Origin: Candidatus Burkholderia verschuerenii
Lineage (GTDB): Bacteria; Pseudomonadota; Gammaproteobacteria; Burkholderiales; Burkholderiaceae
Assembly: GCF_001189365.1 (NCBI RefSeq)
Contig: NZ_LFJJ01000005.1
Location: 1-64,000 of the forward strand
DNA length: 64,000 nt
Reading direction: 5' to 3'
Shown: positions 54,679 to 64,000 of the stretch, in pieces
How positions within the stretch are numbered: the stretch's first letter is position 1
Layout of the letters: each line of letters begins with the position of its first letter
Position numbers and translations under genes: made by a program
The notes under the pieces: model-generated
What the model was told of the DNA's origin: nothing
The model's database searches: none
What the model saw: only the letters and a program-made list of their open reading frames with translations

Positions 54679-56586
54679 ATGAGTGCCGAACTCCTGCATC
54701 GCGGCACGCTTGCCGCGAACGACGCCACCCATAATCTCGTCGACGTGCGCGGCCTGCGCGTGGTCGGCAGCCGCCCCGGCGAAGCGGACACGACCATTGT
54801 TCACGATATCGACTTCGAGATCGCGCGCGGCGAAGTGCTCGCGCTGATCGGCGAATCGGGCTCGGGCAAGACGACCATCGCGCTATCGTTGATGGGGCAC
54901 GCGCGCAGCGGTTGCCGCATCACGGGCGGCTCGATCCGCATCGGTGATACCGACGTGCGCTCGCTCTCCGCGAAAGGGCTGGAAGGCTTGCGCGGACGAC
55001 GCGTCGCGTATATCGCGCAGAGCGCGGCGGCGGCCTTCAATCAGTCGCGCGCGATCATGGATCAGGTGATCGAAAGCGCGATGATCCACGGCACGCTGTC
55101 GAAGCGCGATGCGCAGGCGAAGGCCGTCGAACTGTTTCGCGCGCTGGCGTTGCCGGAGCCGGAAACGATCGGGCGGCGCTATCCGCATCAGGTGTCGGGC
55201 GGGCAGTTGCAGCGGCTGATGGCGGCGATGGCGCTGATCACCGATCCCGAGCTCGTGATTCTAGACGAACCGACCACCGCGCTCGACGTCACCACGCAGA
55301 TCGACGTGTTGCAGGCGTTTCGCCGCGTGATTCGCCAGTACGGCATGACGGCGGTCTACGTATCGCACGATCTGGCCGTGGTCGCGCAGATGGCGGATCG
55401 AATCGTAGTCCTGAGCGATGGACAGATTCGCGAAGTCGGCGCGACCGAACAGATTCTGCACGCGCCGAGGCATCCTTATACGCAGAGCCTTGTTGCGGCG
55501 GTGCAGCCGGTGGTGTCGGCGTGCGCATCCGCGGCGCAGGCGGACGGGCCCGCGCCCTTGCTCGAAGTGCGTCGCATGACGGCGGGCTATGGCCGCAAGA
55601 GCGCGAAGGGCTGGCCCGAAAAGATCATCCTCAACGATGTCGATCTGACGATACGCCGTGGTCAGACGGTCGGCGTGATCGGCGAATCCGGCTCGGGCAA
55701 GACGACGCTCGCGAAGGTCATCGCTGGTCTGATGCCGATGGCGGGCGGCCAGTTACTGCTCGACGGCGAACCGCTGTCGGGCAATCTCAGCCGCCGCACG
55801 CGCGAACAGTTCCGGCGCATCCAGATCGTGTTTCAGAACGCGGATACGGCGTTGAATCCCGTGCATAGCGTCGAGCGCACGCTGGCTCGGCCGCTCAAGT
55901 TTTATCACGGTTTGAAGGGCGAAAAGGCGCGGCGGCGCGTGGCCGAATTGCTGGAACTGGTGCGTCTGCCCGCGTCGTGCGCGCAACGCAGTACGGGCGA
56001 ATTGTCGGGCGGACAGAAGCAGCGCGTGAATCTGGCGCGCGCGCTCGCCGCCGAACCCGATCTCATTCTCTGCGACGAAGTGATGTCCGCGCTCGATACG
56101 GTCGTCGGCGCGGCAATCCTCGATCTGCTGCGCGAGTTGCAGCAGAAGCTCGGCGTGTCGTATCTCTTCATCACGCACGATATTGCCAAGGTTCGTGCGA
56201 TCAGCGACGACATCGTCGTGATGTATGCGGGGCATCGCGTGGAAACGGGCGATCGCGCGGCTCTGTCTGCGCCGCCGTTTCATCCGTATTCGCATCTGCT
56301 GGTGTCGTCCGCGCCGGAACTGCGCGCGGGTTGGCTCGATGAAGCGAGCGAGCGTTGTCATCAGACGCTGACGCCGATCGGCGCATCCGACGACAACCCG
56401 GAACTGTGCACCTTCCTGCCGCGCTGCCCGATGCGTATCGACGGCGTATGCAATCGCACCGCGCCCGCGAAGCGCACGCTTGCGAACGGCGCGCAGGTGC
56501 TGTGTCATCGCAGCGAGGAAGAACTGGAGCGCTTCCAGACCACGCCGCGCGACGAAGATGCGGCGGCGCGCGCGCCCGTGTTCTGA
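54679..56586 (+). CDS. ABC transporter ATP-binding protein with two fused ATPase domains (DppD-DppF-like)
   Basis: A 635-residue protein with two ABC domains. Domain 1 has Walker [10 protein letters not shown] (58-66), signature VSGGQLQ and Walker [13 protein letters not shown]. Domain 2 has Walker A at 335-343, signature [15 protein letters not shown] and [13 protein letters not shown], where Asp-Glu-Val replaces the usual DEP. The C-terminal [23 protein letters not shown] is the Cys-containing tail of oligopeptide ATPases. The fusion replaces separate DppD and DppF subunits. The start follows the permease stop without a gap. The frame is intact. Confidence 0.9.
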   Translation: MSAELLHRGTLAANDATHNLVDVRGLRVVGSRPGEADTTIVHDIDFEIARGEVLALIGESGSGKTTIALSLMGHARSGCRITGGSIRIGDTDVRSLSAKGLEGLRGRRVAYIAQSAAAAFNQSRAIMDQVIESAMIHGTLSKRDAQAKAVELFRALALPEPETIGRRYPHQVSGGQLQRLMAAMALITDPELVILDEPTTALDVTTQIDVLQAFRRVIRQYGMTAVYVSHDLAVVAQMADRIVVLSDGQIREVGATEQILHAPRHPYTQSLVAAVQPVVSACASAAQADGPAPLLEVRRMTAGYGRKSAKGWPEKIILNDVDLTIRRGQTVGVIGESGSGKTTLAKVIAGLMPMAGGQLLLDGEPLSGNLSRRTREQFRRIQIVFQNADTALNPVHSVERTLARPLKFYHGLKGEKARRRVAELLELVRLPASCAQRSTGELSGGQKQRVNLARALAAEPDLILCDEVMSALDTVVGAAILDLLRELQQKLGVSYLFITHDIAKVRAISDDIVVMYAGHRVETGDRAALSAPPFHPYSHLLVSSAPELRAGWLDEASERCHQTLTPIGASDDNPELCTFLPRCPMRIDGVCNRTAPAKRTLANGAQVLCHRSEEELERFQTTPRDEDAAARAPVF

Positions 56587-56603
56587 CGAACCACAGGACA
56601 ACG

Positions 56604-57972
56604 ATGCAATCACTCGAACAAGCGGACAGGTGTCACTTCTTTCATCCGGGCACACATGCCTACGATCACGCGACCGGCGCGCTGGAAGGTTTCATCGTCA
56701 CGGAAGGTCACGGTATTCATCTGACCGATGCAGCGGGCCGCGAGTATATCGACGGCTTTTCCGGGCTGTATTGCGTGAACGTAGGCTATGGCCGCGACGA
56801 GATCGCGGATCGCATGGCCGAGCAATGCAAGCGGCTTTCGTACTATCACACGTATGTCGGCAGCAGCAACGAACCGGTGATCGAGCTGTCGCAACGCCTG
56901 ATCGAACAATGGGCGCCGCCGGGCATGGTGAAGGTGTTTTATGGCATGTCGGGTTCGGATGCCAACGAGACGCAGATCAAGCTGGTCTGGTATTACAACA
57001 ACATTCTTGGCCGCAGAAACAAGAAGAAGATCATCGCGCGCGATCGGGCGTATCACGGTTCGGGCATCGTCACGGGCGGGCTTACGGGTTTGCCGGTCTA
57101 TCACGCAAACTTCGTTCGCCGTTCGATCGCGTGTTGCGCATGCTGTGTCCCGACTACTATCGCAACGCCGCGCCCGGCATGAGCGAAGCGGCGTTCACGG
57201 CGCATTGCGTGGCGGAACTCGAAGCGCTGATCGAGCGCGAAGGCGCCGACACCATCGCTGCATTTATCGCGGAACCGATGAACGGCACCGGCGGTATCGT
57301 GCCCCCGCCCGAAGGTTACTGGCGCGCGGTGCAGGACGTGCTGCGCCGTCACGACATTCTCCTGATCGCCGATGAAGTCGTGTGCGGCTTCGGACGTCTC
57401 GGCGCGCGCACGGGTTGCGAGCGCTTCGATATCCGGGGCCCGATCTGCTGACCTTCGCGAAAGGCTTGACGAGCGCGTATGCGCCGCTATCGGCAGTCGT
57501 CGTAGGCGATGCCTTCTGGGACGTGCTGATGTACGGCTCGCGCGAGCACGGCATGATGGGCCACGGCTGGACCTATTCCGGGCGTCCGATGGGCGCGGTC
57601 GCCGCGCTGGCGAATCTCGACATCATGGAGCGCGAGCAACTCGTCGCGAACGCGGACAGCGTGGGCGCGTATCTGCTCGAACGCTTGCGAGCGACCTTTG
57701 GCGCGCATCCGTCGGTGGGCGATGTTCGCGGCATCGGCATGCTGATGGCGATTCAACTGATGCTCGATCCCGCGACACGCACGCCGTTTCCGCCCGAGCA
57801 TCGCATCAATGCGCGCGTCGTCGCGGCGGCGCGCGGGCATGGGCTGCTGGTTCGCGCGCTCGGCAGCGACATCGTGGGCTTTGCGCCCCCGCTGATCACC
57901 ACGCGCGACGAGGCCGACGAGATCGTGCGGCGCATGCAACTCGCATTCGACGATACCTTGAGGACCGCATGA
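56604..57972 (+). pseudogene. class III aminotransferase with two frameshifts
   Basis: A PLP-dependent aspartate-aminotransferase-superfamily (class III, omega-transaminase type) enzyme of about 456 residues if repaired. Frame 1 runs from ATG 56604 to about 57115 ([46 protein letters not shown]). Near 57115 one base is missing before [10 protein letters not shown]. Frame 2 continues to about 57440 ([12 protein letters not shown]), where CCCGATCTG lacks one G. Frame 3 holds the PLP Lys motif [11 protein letters not shown] and the C terminus. Both lesions are 1-bp losses. It follows the importer operon and would transaminate an imported amine to an aldehyde for the next gene. Confidence 0.87.
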
Positions 57973-58784
57973 CTTCGACGCTCCATCTGCCCGCCATCGG
58001 GCTGGGCCCGTGGCAATCGCAACACGACGACGGCGTGAAGGCCGTGCGCATCGCTATCGAAAAAGGGTATCGGCATATCGATACGGCCGCGCGTTACGAG
58101 AACGAAGCGGCGGTCGGCGAGGGCATCCGGCAAAGCGGTATCGCGCGCGACGAGATGTTCGTCACGACCAAGGTCTGGTGGACGGAACTGCATGCGGGCG
58201 CGTTTCGCCGTTCGGTGGAACGCAGCCTGAGCGAGCTGAAATTCAATTACGTCGATCCGCTACTGATACATTGGCCGAACCCGGATATTCCGCTTGAGGA
58301 AACGCTCGAAGCGCTGGCCGATGCGCATCGGCAAGGGCTGGCGCGCAAGATCGGCGTATCGAATTTTCCGGTGGCGTGGCTGGAGCGCGCGGTCGCGGCG
58401 TCGCCGGTGAAGCTGTCGGTGAATCAGTGCGAGTATCACCCGTATCTGAATCAGCAGAAGGTGCTGGCGGCGTGCGCCAAACATGATATGAGCTTCGTCG
58501 CGCATATGCCGCTCGGCAGCGGGCGGCTGATCGACGATCCGATGATCGCCGATATCGCGCGGCGTTACGGCAAGACCAGTGCGCAGATTCTGCTGCGCTG
58601 GCTCGTGCAGCAGCCGGGCGTCGCGGCCTTGCCGAAGTCGGGCAATGCGCAGCGTATCGGCGAGAACATCGACGTGTTCGACTTCGCGCTCGATGACGAC
58701 GAGATGCATCGCATCGCCGGACTCGCATCGCCCGATGGACGCATCAGCAAGGTCTCGTGGGCGCCGCAGTGGGATACGGCTTGA
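57969..58784 (+). CDS. aldo/keto reductase
   Basis: A 271-residue AKR. The catalytic tetrad is Asp38, Tyr43 (HIDTAARYENE), Lys68 (TTKVWW) and His101 (LLIHWPN). The cofactor-binding end ALPKSGNAQRIGENIDVFDFALDDDEM is typical of the family. It starts inside the stop of the aminotransferase (ATGA) and so would be coupled to it. It may reduce the aldehyde or keto product of transamination to an alcohol. It is convergent with the PotC-like gene with no gap. The frame is intact. Confidence 0.87.
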   Translation: MTSTLHLPAIGLGPWQSQHDDGVKAVRIAIEKGYRHIDTAARYENEAAVGEGIRQSGIARDEMFVTTKVWWTELHAGAFRRSVERSLSELKFNYVDPLLIHWPNPDIPLEETLEALADAHRQGLARKIGVSNFPVAWLERAVAASPVKLSVNQCEYHPYLNQQKVLAACAKHDMSFVAHMPLGSGRLIDDPMIADIARRYGKTSAQILLRWLVQQPGVAALPKSGNAQRIGENIDVFDFALDDDEMHRIAGLASPDGRISKVSWAPQWDTA

Positions 58785-59597
58785 TCAGCCGTTCATCGAA
58801 CGCAGGCCGTAAATGCGTTCGACCGCCAGCAGAAACACGATCGCGATCGTCATCTGCACGGTGCTGATCGCGGCGATCGACGGATCGAACTGATTCTGCA
58901 AATACGAGAGCATCACGACGGGTAGCGTCGTCGTATTCGCGCTGCCGAAGAAGTACGACACGCCGAGATTGTCGAGCGAGATCAGCACGGAAAACAGCGC
59001 GCCCGCGAAAATCCCCGGCGAAATAAGCGGCAGTGTGACGTGCACGAAGCGCTGTCCGATGCTCGCGCCGAGCACGGACGCCGCTTCGCCGTAACCCGGA
59101 CTGAGGTTCCTGCACGCGGCAATCGTCGTGCGCAATACATACGGCACAGACACGCACGTATGCGTGATCAGCAGCGCCAGAAACGAATTGCCGATGCCCA
59201 ACTCCGACAGGTAATACAGCGACGACAGCCCGACCACCAGCGGCGGCACGGCAATGGGCGACAGCAGAAACGACGTGACCGCGTTGGCAGTGCGCGAATG
59301 CGAGCGGGCCAGCTCGAGCGCGGCGGGCACCGCTAGCACGATCGCCAGCACCGTCGATGCACCCGCGAGCAGCAGGCTCGTGATCAGCGAATCGGTGAAG
59401 GGCTTGTATTCGAGAAATCGCCGATACCAGCGCAGCGACACGCCATCGAGCGACACCGCGACCGACTCGCCTGGCGTGCGACGCGAGCACCACGATCACG
59501 ATCGGCGCGAGCAAAAACACCACGAATAGCGCGATATAAACGGCCAGCAAGCCATTGCCGAGCCTTTCCGGCAGACGCGAGCCACCTTGCGGCGCAT
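58785..59597 (-). pseudogene. spermidine/putrescine-type ABC permease (PotC-like), frameshifted
   Basis: A PotC/PotI-family permease. The body from about 59480 to the stop is open (DGVSLRWYRRFLEYKPF, EAA-like loop GYGEAASVLGASIGQRFVHVTLPLISPGIFAGALFS). The first helix (NGLLAVYIALFVVFLLAPIVIVVLAS) lies in another frame, so the frame must change near 59580 and again near 59480 (GCGTCG-C-ACGCCAGGC, two bases short of Ser-Phe-Thr-Pro). ATG 59597 with AAGGAGG (59609-59615) is the likely start. Without repair the N terminus ends at a TGA at 59496. No PotD-type binding protein is seen in the window. Confidence 0.8.
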
Positions 59598-60479
59598 CGA
59601 GCAGCGTGCCTCCTTGTTGCGGCCGGTCAGCCGCCCTTGCACATACAGGCAGATCAGCACGATGATCAGCAGCAAGTTGCCCATCGCGCTCGCGAAGCCC
59701 ATATCCTGCGCCTGGCTGAACTGCTGAAAGATCAGCAAGGGTAGCGTGACGACGCTGCCGCCGCCGAGCAGCAGCGCGCCGATAAAACTGCCGTTGATGA
59801 TCATGAACACGATCAGACATCCGGTGATGATGCCTTCCACCGACAGCGGCAAGGTCACCAGAAAGAACGCCCGCAACGCGCCCGCGCCGAGCACGCGCGC
59901 CGATTCTTCCAGCCGCTGATCGACCGAACGCAGCACCGGAATGATCGACAGCACCATGAACGACACCATCACATGCACGTTGCCGACATAGACGATGGCC
60001 TCGCCCTGCGTCATGCGCAACGGCCGGTCGATGAAGCCGAGCGCGAGCAGCGCATCGTTGACGAGGCCGTGCCGCCCGAGCAGCACGTTCCAGCCGAACG
60101 TGCGCATGATGATCGAGGTGAGCAGCGGCATGATCAGGACGAACATCAGCGGTCCGGCGAAGCGTCCCGCGCGACGCACCATGAAATACGCCACCGGATA
60201 GCCGACGATAAGACACCAGAACGTGGTCCACAAGCTCATCTTCAGCGTTTCGACGATGATGCTGATATAGTAAGGATAACTGAACAGCTTGTGATAGTAC
60301 TGAAGCGTGAAGGCCGAATGTGCGCCGGGAATCGCGGAGATGCCGACGCTGCGCAGCGCGTTCTCATAGAGCGGCATGCCGAAGAACATCACCAGCACGA
60401 TCAGCACGGGCGCGCACAACACGACAGTCGGCGAAATCCAGAAACGCGCGCGCGCGGAGGGCAAGGCGATCGAACTCAT
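59496..60479 (-). CDS. spermidine/putrescine-type ABC permease (PotB-like), 3' end altered
   Basis: A PotB/PotH-family permease. The real protein spans about 1-292: MSSIALPSARARFWISPTVVLCAPVLIVLVMFFGMPLYENALRS at the start, the EAA-like loop LEESARVLGAGALRAFFLVTLPLSVEGIITGCL, and the last helix ending LYVQGRLTGRNKEAR. The frame then runs through the potC start codon to a TGA at 59496, adding about 35 out-of-family residues. The original stop was probably lost to an extra base near 59600 (TGCTCGATG would be TGCTGATG, a stop/start overlap). The start overlaps the PotA stop (ATGA). The core permease looks functional. Confidence 0.8.
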   Translation of the reverse strand: MSSIALPSARARFWISPTVVLCAPVLIVLVMFFGMPLYENALRSVGISAIPGAHSAFTLQYYHKLFSYPYYISIIVETLKMSLWTTFWCLIVGYPVAYFMVRRAGRFAGPLMFVLIMPLLTSIIMRTFGWNVLLGRHGLVNDALLALGFIDRPLRMTQGEAIVYVGNVHVMVSFMVLSIIPVLRSVDQRLEESARVLGAGALRAFFLVTLPLSVEGIITGCLIVFMIINGSFIGALLLGGGSVVTLPLLIFQQFSQAQDMGFASAMGNLLLIIVLICLYVQGRLTGRNKEARCSMRRKVARVCRKGSAMACWPFISRYSWCFCSRRS

Positions 60480-61645
60480 TGCGGTTCTCCTTCGAGCACG
60501 ACGAGATCGTCGGGGCTGATCGAAAGCGTCACGTTTTCACCCGGCTCCAGAGCGTTCGCCGATGCTGCCTGCTGATACACGCCGAAGGTCTGCCCGAGCA
60601 TCGGCACGTCGATCCGATACGCATGCTGTGAGCCGCGAAACACGCGCGCGGACACTTGCCCCGCGAAGCGGATATCGTCGGGACGCGCGGCATCGAGACG
60701 CAGCTTTTCGGGGCGCACGGCGAGTTCGGCTGTCGCGCCCGCGGCGAGCGGCTTGCCCAACGCGTGACCGATGCGGCACGTCACGGGCGGCGCGCGCCGT
60801 GCATCGCCGATGGAAATATTGAGCTAGTTCTGTTCGCCGCGCACGACCGTGAACGGCAGGATATTCGCCGCGCCCAGAAATTCCGCGACGAAGCGCGTGC
60901 GCGGCCGGTCGTACACCTCGCGCGGCGTGCCCGCCTGAAGAATGCGCCCGTGATTCATCACGACGACGCGATCGCTCATCGTCAGCGCTTCTTCCTGATC
61001 GTGCGTGACCATTACGCTGGTCACGCCGAGTTCGCTCTGCAACTGCTTCAGCTCGAACTGCATGCCTTCGCGAAGGTTCTTATCGAGCGCGCCGAGCGGT
61101 TCGTCGAGCAGCAGCACCGACGGATTCGTGACGATCGCGCGCGCCAGTGCCACGCGCTGTTGCTGCCCGCCCGACATCTGCGCGATACGCCGTTCGCCGA
61201 AGCCGGGTAAGCGAATCAGATCGAGCATGCGCGCGACATGCGGCGCGCGGTCTCGCTTCGGCACGCCCGCCATCCGCAAGCCGAAGGCGATGTTGTCGGC
61301 CACCGTCAGATGCGGAAACAGGCTGTAGTTCTGAAACACCATGCCGAGGCCGCGCTTGTTCGGCGGAACATGCGTGACGTCGCGGCCCGCGATGCGGATC
61401 GCGCCCGTATCGGGAAACTCGAAGCCCGCGATCAGGCGCAACGTAGTGGTCTTGCCGCAACCCGACGGTCCGAGCAGCGCGACGAGTTCGCCCGCGCGCA
61501 CTTCGAGCGACAGGTCTTCCAGCGCGGTGATCGCGCCGAAGCGCTTGTTGAGGCCGTCGAGCGAGAGCGGTTGCGAACGCGCCGAAGCGGCGGGCGCGCG
61601 AGCATCGAGCGCGGCATCGGAGACGGGATTGGCGGACTGGAACAT
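60476..61645 (-). pseudogene. spermidine/putrescine-type ABC ATPase (PotA-like) with internal TAG
   Basis: An ABC ATPase of the PotA/FbpC class, 389 residues if read through. Walker A is GPSGCGKTTT, signature MSGGQQQRVALARA, Walker B VLLLDEPLGALD, switch His VTHDQEEA. Codon 274 is TAG (60826-60824 on this strand) in VRGEQN-x-LNISIG; CAG to TAG fits. The rest (TAELAVRPEKLRLD, the TOBE regulatory domain) stays in frame to the TGA at 60476. Truncation would remove only the TOBE domain, so partial function is possible. ATG 61645 follows GAAGGTG; ATG 61660 is an alternative. Confidence 0.82.
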
Positions 61646-61710
61646 CGCATGCACCTTCATCGACAGGAGTGAGACGGTTCGTTCCGAAGGAGACCATTCA
61701 TGGCCACCAC

Positions 61711-63720
61711 TTACGCGGCGCGTTTGCTCTCCAGCAATTGCGGATACTGCTTCGATACGTCCGCGAAAATTTCGCGCACGACGCCCGCGCCTTCGGTGAG
61801 TTTGCCGGCGGTTTCCCATGCATCGAAGGCATCGAAGATCTTGTGCTTCAGGAAGTGACGCCAGATGACCGGCGCCGACGCGAGAATCTCCGTCAGCACG
61901 GCATAGCGCGCGGGTGTCCAGCGCGCTTCGTAGGCCGTGCGTGCCGCGCCGTAGTTGAAGTGCGCGGGCGGCGTGCGCGACGCATCGACGGCGAGTTCGG
62001 CGCGCTGTGCTTCCGTTGCTTGCGTGTCGGCGACGCCTGCGCGTACCACCACACCGTATTGCGCGAGCGCTTCGGCTTCGGTCAGATAGCCGCGTTGCAC
62101 ATCGGTCGCGACTTTCTGCGGATCGCGTTGGTACGGATCGCCGTAACCGTCGCCGCCGCACCCTTCCAGACGGATCACATCGTTAGGATAACAGACGACC
62201 AGATCGGAGACGCCCAAATTCTCTTCGCCCGCCGTGCCCGGATTGCGCGTGAAGCGCGAATTCGCGCCCGCCTTGCCGCCCAGCACGCCCCACGATGCGA
62301 AGCGCGAGCGGTCACGATTGCGCGCCGTGACGAGCGTGCCCGGCGAGAAGACGCGAAACTCCATGATCGTGCCCAGACCGCCGCGATAACGTCCCGCGCC
62401 CGCGCTGCCCGGCACGAGACCGTATTTGAGGATGCGGATCGGCACTTCGGCTTCGTTGATTTCAACCGGCGTATTGCGCAGGAATGCGTTGTTCGCGCCC
62501 GATGCATCCGAGCCGTCGCCGCTCGCCATGCCGCCCGCGCCGCCGCCGACCGGTCCGATCGCCGCGATGACGGTGCTGCCGTCGCTGCCGACCGTGCGCA
62601 CGTTGAGGATCGACATGCCGCCGGCAGGGCACGCGGACAAGCGCTCGGGACACACCATCGAGAACGCGCCGAAGGTGACCATCTGCGCGACCTTGCAGGT
62701 CAGACTGCGCATGCCGACTGCGGCAGGCGGCACGCAATTCATGATCGTGCCTTCGGGCAGGATGCAGCGCGCGACCTTCAGCATCCCAGCATTCAGCAGC
62801 AGATCGGGATGCAGCGAATACAGCACGTAGTTCAGGCCGACCAGCGCGAGCACATGCCGCTCCTTACCGCCGGTCGGCATATTGAGCGACGAATTCAGCT
62901 GCGGATCGCTGCCGGTGAAATCGAGCACGAGCGATTCGCCTTGCACCTTGAGATTGAGTGCGACGCGCAGCGGCTTGCCGTTGGGCGAGTCTTCATCGGT
63001 GAACTCGCAGAAGAAGTATTCGCCGTCGGGCATCGCCGATACGAGCGCGCGCGCCTGCTCTTCGGAGTAGTCGATCATCGCGTACATGCCGGACTTGAAA
63101 TCCTCCACGCCGAAGCGCTCGATGATCTCCAGCACGCGCCGGTCGCCCGTCATCAGCATGGCGATTTGCGCTTTCAGGTCGCCGCGATTCTGTTCGGGCG
63201 CGCGCACATTGATCGCCATGTGATCGAGCAACTTTTCATCGAGCACGCCCACGCTGACGATCTTGGTCGGCGACCAGCGAATGCCTTCCTGATAGATCTC
63301 CGTCAGCGTGCGCGACAGCGACGCAGGCACCGCGCCGCCCATGTCGGTGTTGTGAATATGGCCGCCCACGTAGCAGACGATTTCGCCTTGGTAGAACACC
63401 GGCTTCCACATCATCACGTCGGGCGTGTGCGTCGCGACGTAGCCGCTATACGCGTCGTTGGTCATGCCGATATCGCCGGGTTCGTAATGATCGATGGCAT
63501 CGATCACGGAACCGAAGTCGAGGCCCGGATACCACGTCGCGCCGAGCGTTTTCGGCGACGCGAAGGTGAGGCCCTCGGGCGTCATGATGGTGCAGGAGAA
63601 GTCTTCCGTTTCCTTCACGAAAGCGGAATGCGCGGTGCGCATGAGCGTGTGCGCCATGCTTTCGGCGGCCGCGACGCAGTAGTTCGAGAAGATCTGAAGA
63701 ACGGACCGGTTGAACGTCAT
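61711..63720 (-). CDS. hydantoinase B/oxoprolinase family protein (HyuB-like)
   Basis: A 669-residue HyuB-type subunit. Family landmarks are SMAHTLMRTAHSAFVKETEDFSCTIMTPEG near the N terminus, GDIGMTNDAYSGYVATHTPDVMMWKPVFY and HIHNTDMGGAVP, then GGGAGGMASGDGSDASGANN and EGCGGDGYGDPYQRDP. With HyuA it forms an ATP-dependent N-methylhydantoinase, 5-oxoprolinase or acetophenone carboxylase-like complex. The C-terminal 100 residues extend beyond the classical length and resemble a fused small subunit. It lies 20 bases after the HyuA-like gene. The frame is intact. Confidence 0.88.
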   Translation of the reverse strand: MTFNRSVLQIFSNYCVAAAESMAHTLMRTAHSAFVKETEDFSCTIMTPEGLTFASPKTLGATWYPGLDFGSVIDAIDHYEPGDIGMTNDAYSGYVATHTPDVMMWKPVFYQGEIVCYVGGHIHNTDMGGAVPASLSRTLTEIYQEGIRWSPTKIVSVGVLDEKLLDHMAINVRAPEQNRGDLKAQIAMLMTGDRRVLEIIERFGVEDFKSGMYAMIDYSEEQARALVSAMPDGEYFFCEFTDEDSPNGKPLRVALNLKVQGESLVLDFTGSDPQLNSSLNMPTGGKERHVLALVGLNYVLYSLHPDLLLNAGMLKVARCILPEGTIMNCVPPAAVGMRSLTCKVAQMVTFGAFSMVCPERLSACPAGGMSILNVRTVGSDGSTVIAAIGPVGGGAGGMASGDGSDASGANNAFLRNTPVEINEAEVPIRILKYGLVPGSAGAGRYRGGLGTIMEFRVFSPGTLVTARNRDRSRFASWGVLGGKAGANSRFTRNPGTAGEENLGVSDLVVCYPNDVIRLEGCGGDGYGDPYQRDPQKVATDVQRGYLTEAEALAQYGVVVRAGVADTQATEAQRAELAVDASRTPPAHFNYGAARTAYEARWTPARYAVLTEILASAPVIWRHFLKHKIFDAFDAWETAGKLTEGAGVVREIFADVSKQYPQLLESKRAA

Positions 63721-63740
63721 GATGGGTTCCTTGTATGTTC

Positions 63741-64000
63741 TCACTGCGCCGACAGCAGCAGATTGCCGTATTCGTCGACGACGCATTCGAAGCCGGGCAG
63801 CACGCAGGTCGTCGTGTCGTCCTGCGTGACGATGGCCGGGCCATCGAAGCGATGTTCCGCCAGCAGCGAAGCGCGCCGATACACCGGCACCGTGCGCCAC
63901 GCGCCGTCCAGATACACGTCGATCATCGCTTCCACGACGGGCTTGCCTTCGCCGCGCGCGACCTTCGGCATTTCGGGCTCCGGCGTCGGCAGGCTGATCA
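63741..64000 (-). CDS. hydantoinase/oxoprolinase A subunit (HyuA-like), 3' part only
   Basis: The last 86 or so residues of a HyuA-type ATPase subunit, cut by the window edge. The visible part (ARGEGKPVVEAMIDVYLDGAWRTVPVYRRASLLAEHRFDGPAIVTQDDTTTCVLPGFECVVDEYGNLLL) is the standard C terminus of hydantoinase A/oxoprolinase proteins, with DGPAIV-x-x-D-x-TT. It precedes the HyuB-like gene in the same operon. The N terminus and any mutations lie outside the window. Confidence 0.82.
   Translation of the reverse strand, partial: ISLPTPEPEMPKVARGEGKPVVEAMIDVYLDGAWRTVPVYRRASLLAEHRFDGPAIVTQDDTTTCVLPGFECVVDEYGNLLLSAQ

Overview
The window is a GC-rich, gene-dense bacterial chromosome or megaplasmid segment. 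Codon use, the set of catabolic families and the many LacI, GntR, LysR and XRE regulators fit Burkholderia sensu lato (Caballeronia or Paraburkholderia type); this placement is inferred. I saw no rRNA, tRNA, CRISPR, phage or insertion sequence. Almost all of it is accessory catabolism: operons with an uptake system, a regulator and a degradative pathway.

Layout. (1) 0.3-15 kb: a LacI-controlled regulon with four matching 14-bp operators. It holds a MmgE/PrpD protein, two SDRs, a Liv-type ABC importer, a class III CoA-transferase, an enoyl-CoA hydratase, an HMG-CoA-lyase-type enzyme, an acyl-CoA dehydrogenase and an amidohydrolase. Together these could take a branched dicarboxylate such as 3-methylglutarate to acetyl-CoA and acetoacetate. 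(2) 15-20.7 kb: a sulfur module with a YeiH-type exporter, a periplasmic binding protein, a DsrE protein, a diheme cytochrome c, a TsdA-type thiosulfate dehydrogenase and a LysR regulator. (3) 20.7-27.3 kb: sugar-acid-type catabolism (enolase-superfamily dehydratase, MFS carrier, semialdehyde dehydrogenase, GMC oxidoreductase, GntR). (4) 27.3-39.5 kb: an organosulfonate island. SuyA/SuyB sulfolactate sulfo-lyase, two DctA-type carriers and a ComC-type dehydrogenase stand next to a LacI-controlled HpsN/HpsO/MFS/HpsP set. This is a full route from 2,3-dihydroxypropane-1-sulfonate (DHPS) through sulfolactate to pyruvate and sulfite. (5) 39.5-50.7 kb: a four-cysteine secreted protein, then two operons (cupin/aspartoacylase-like/GhrA/GNAT and ALDH/HAD/FAD oxidase) flanking a PuuR-like XRE regulator, with a shared operator motif before each. 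(6) 51-64 kb: a dipeptide-type ABC importer, a class III aminotransferase, an aldo/keto reductase, a PotABC-type importer and hydantoinase/oxoprolinase subunits.

The most striking general property is damage. About 12 of about 56 genes are interrupted, yet the order and most neighbours are intact. All seven internal stop codons can be reached by a single C:G to T:A transition from Gln (CAG/CAA) or Trp codons, and one cytochrome has lost a heme His by a CAC to TAC type change. Other lesions are single-base indels, often in G or C runs, plus one 17-bp tandem duplication and one frameshift beside an 18-bp-arm palindrome. The duplication and palindrome look like real mutations and suggest recent pseudogene formation, as in a host-restricted or plant-associated lineage. 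Some of the homopolymer indels could instead be sequencing errors. Only raw reads or a second isolate can separate the two.
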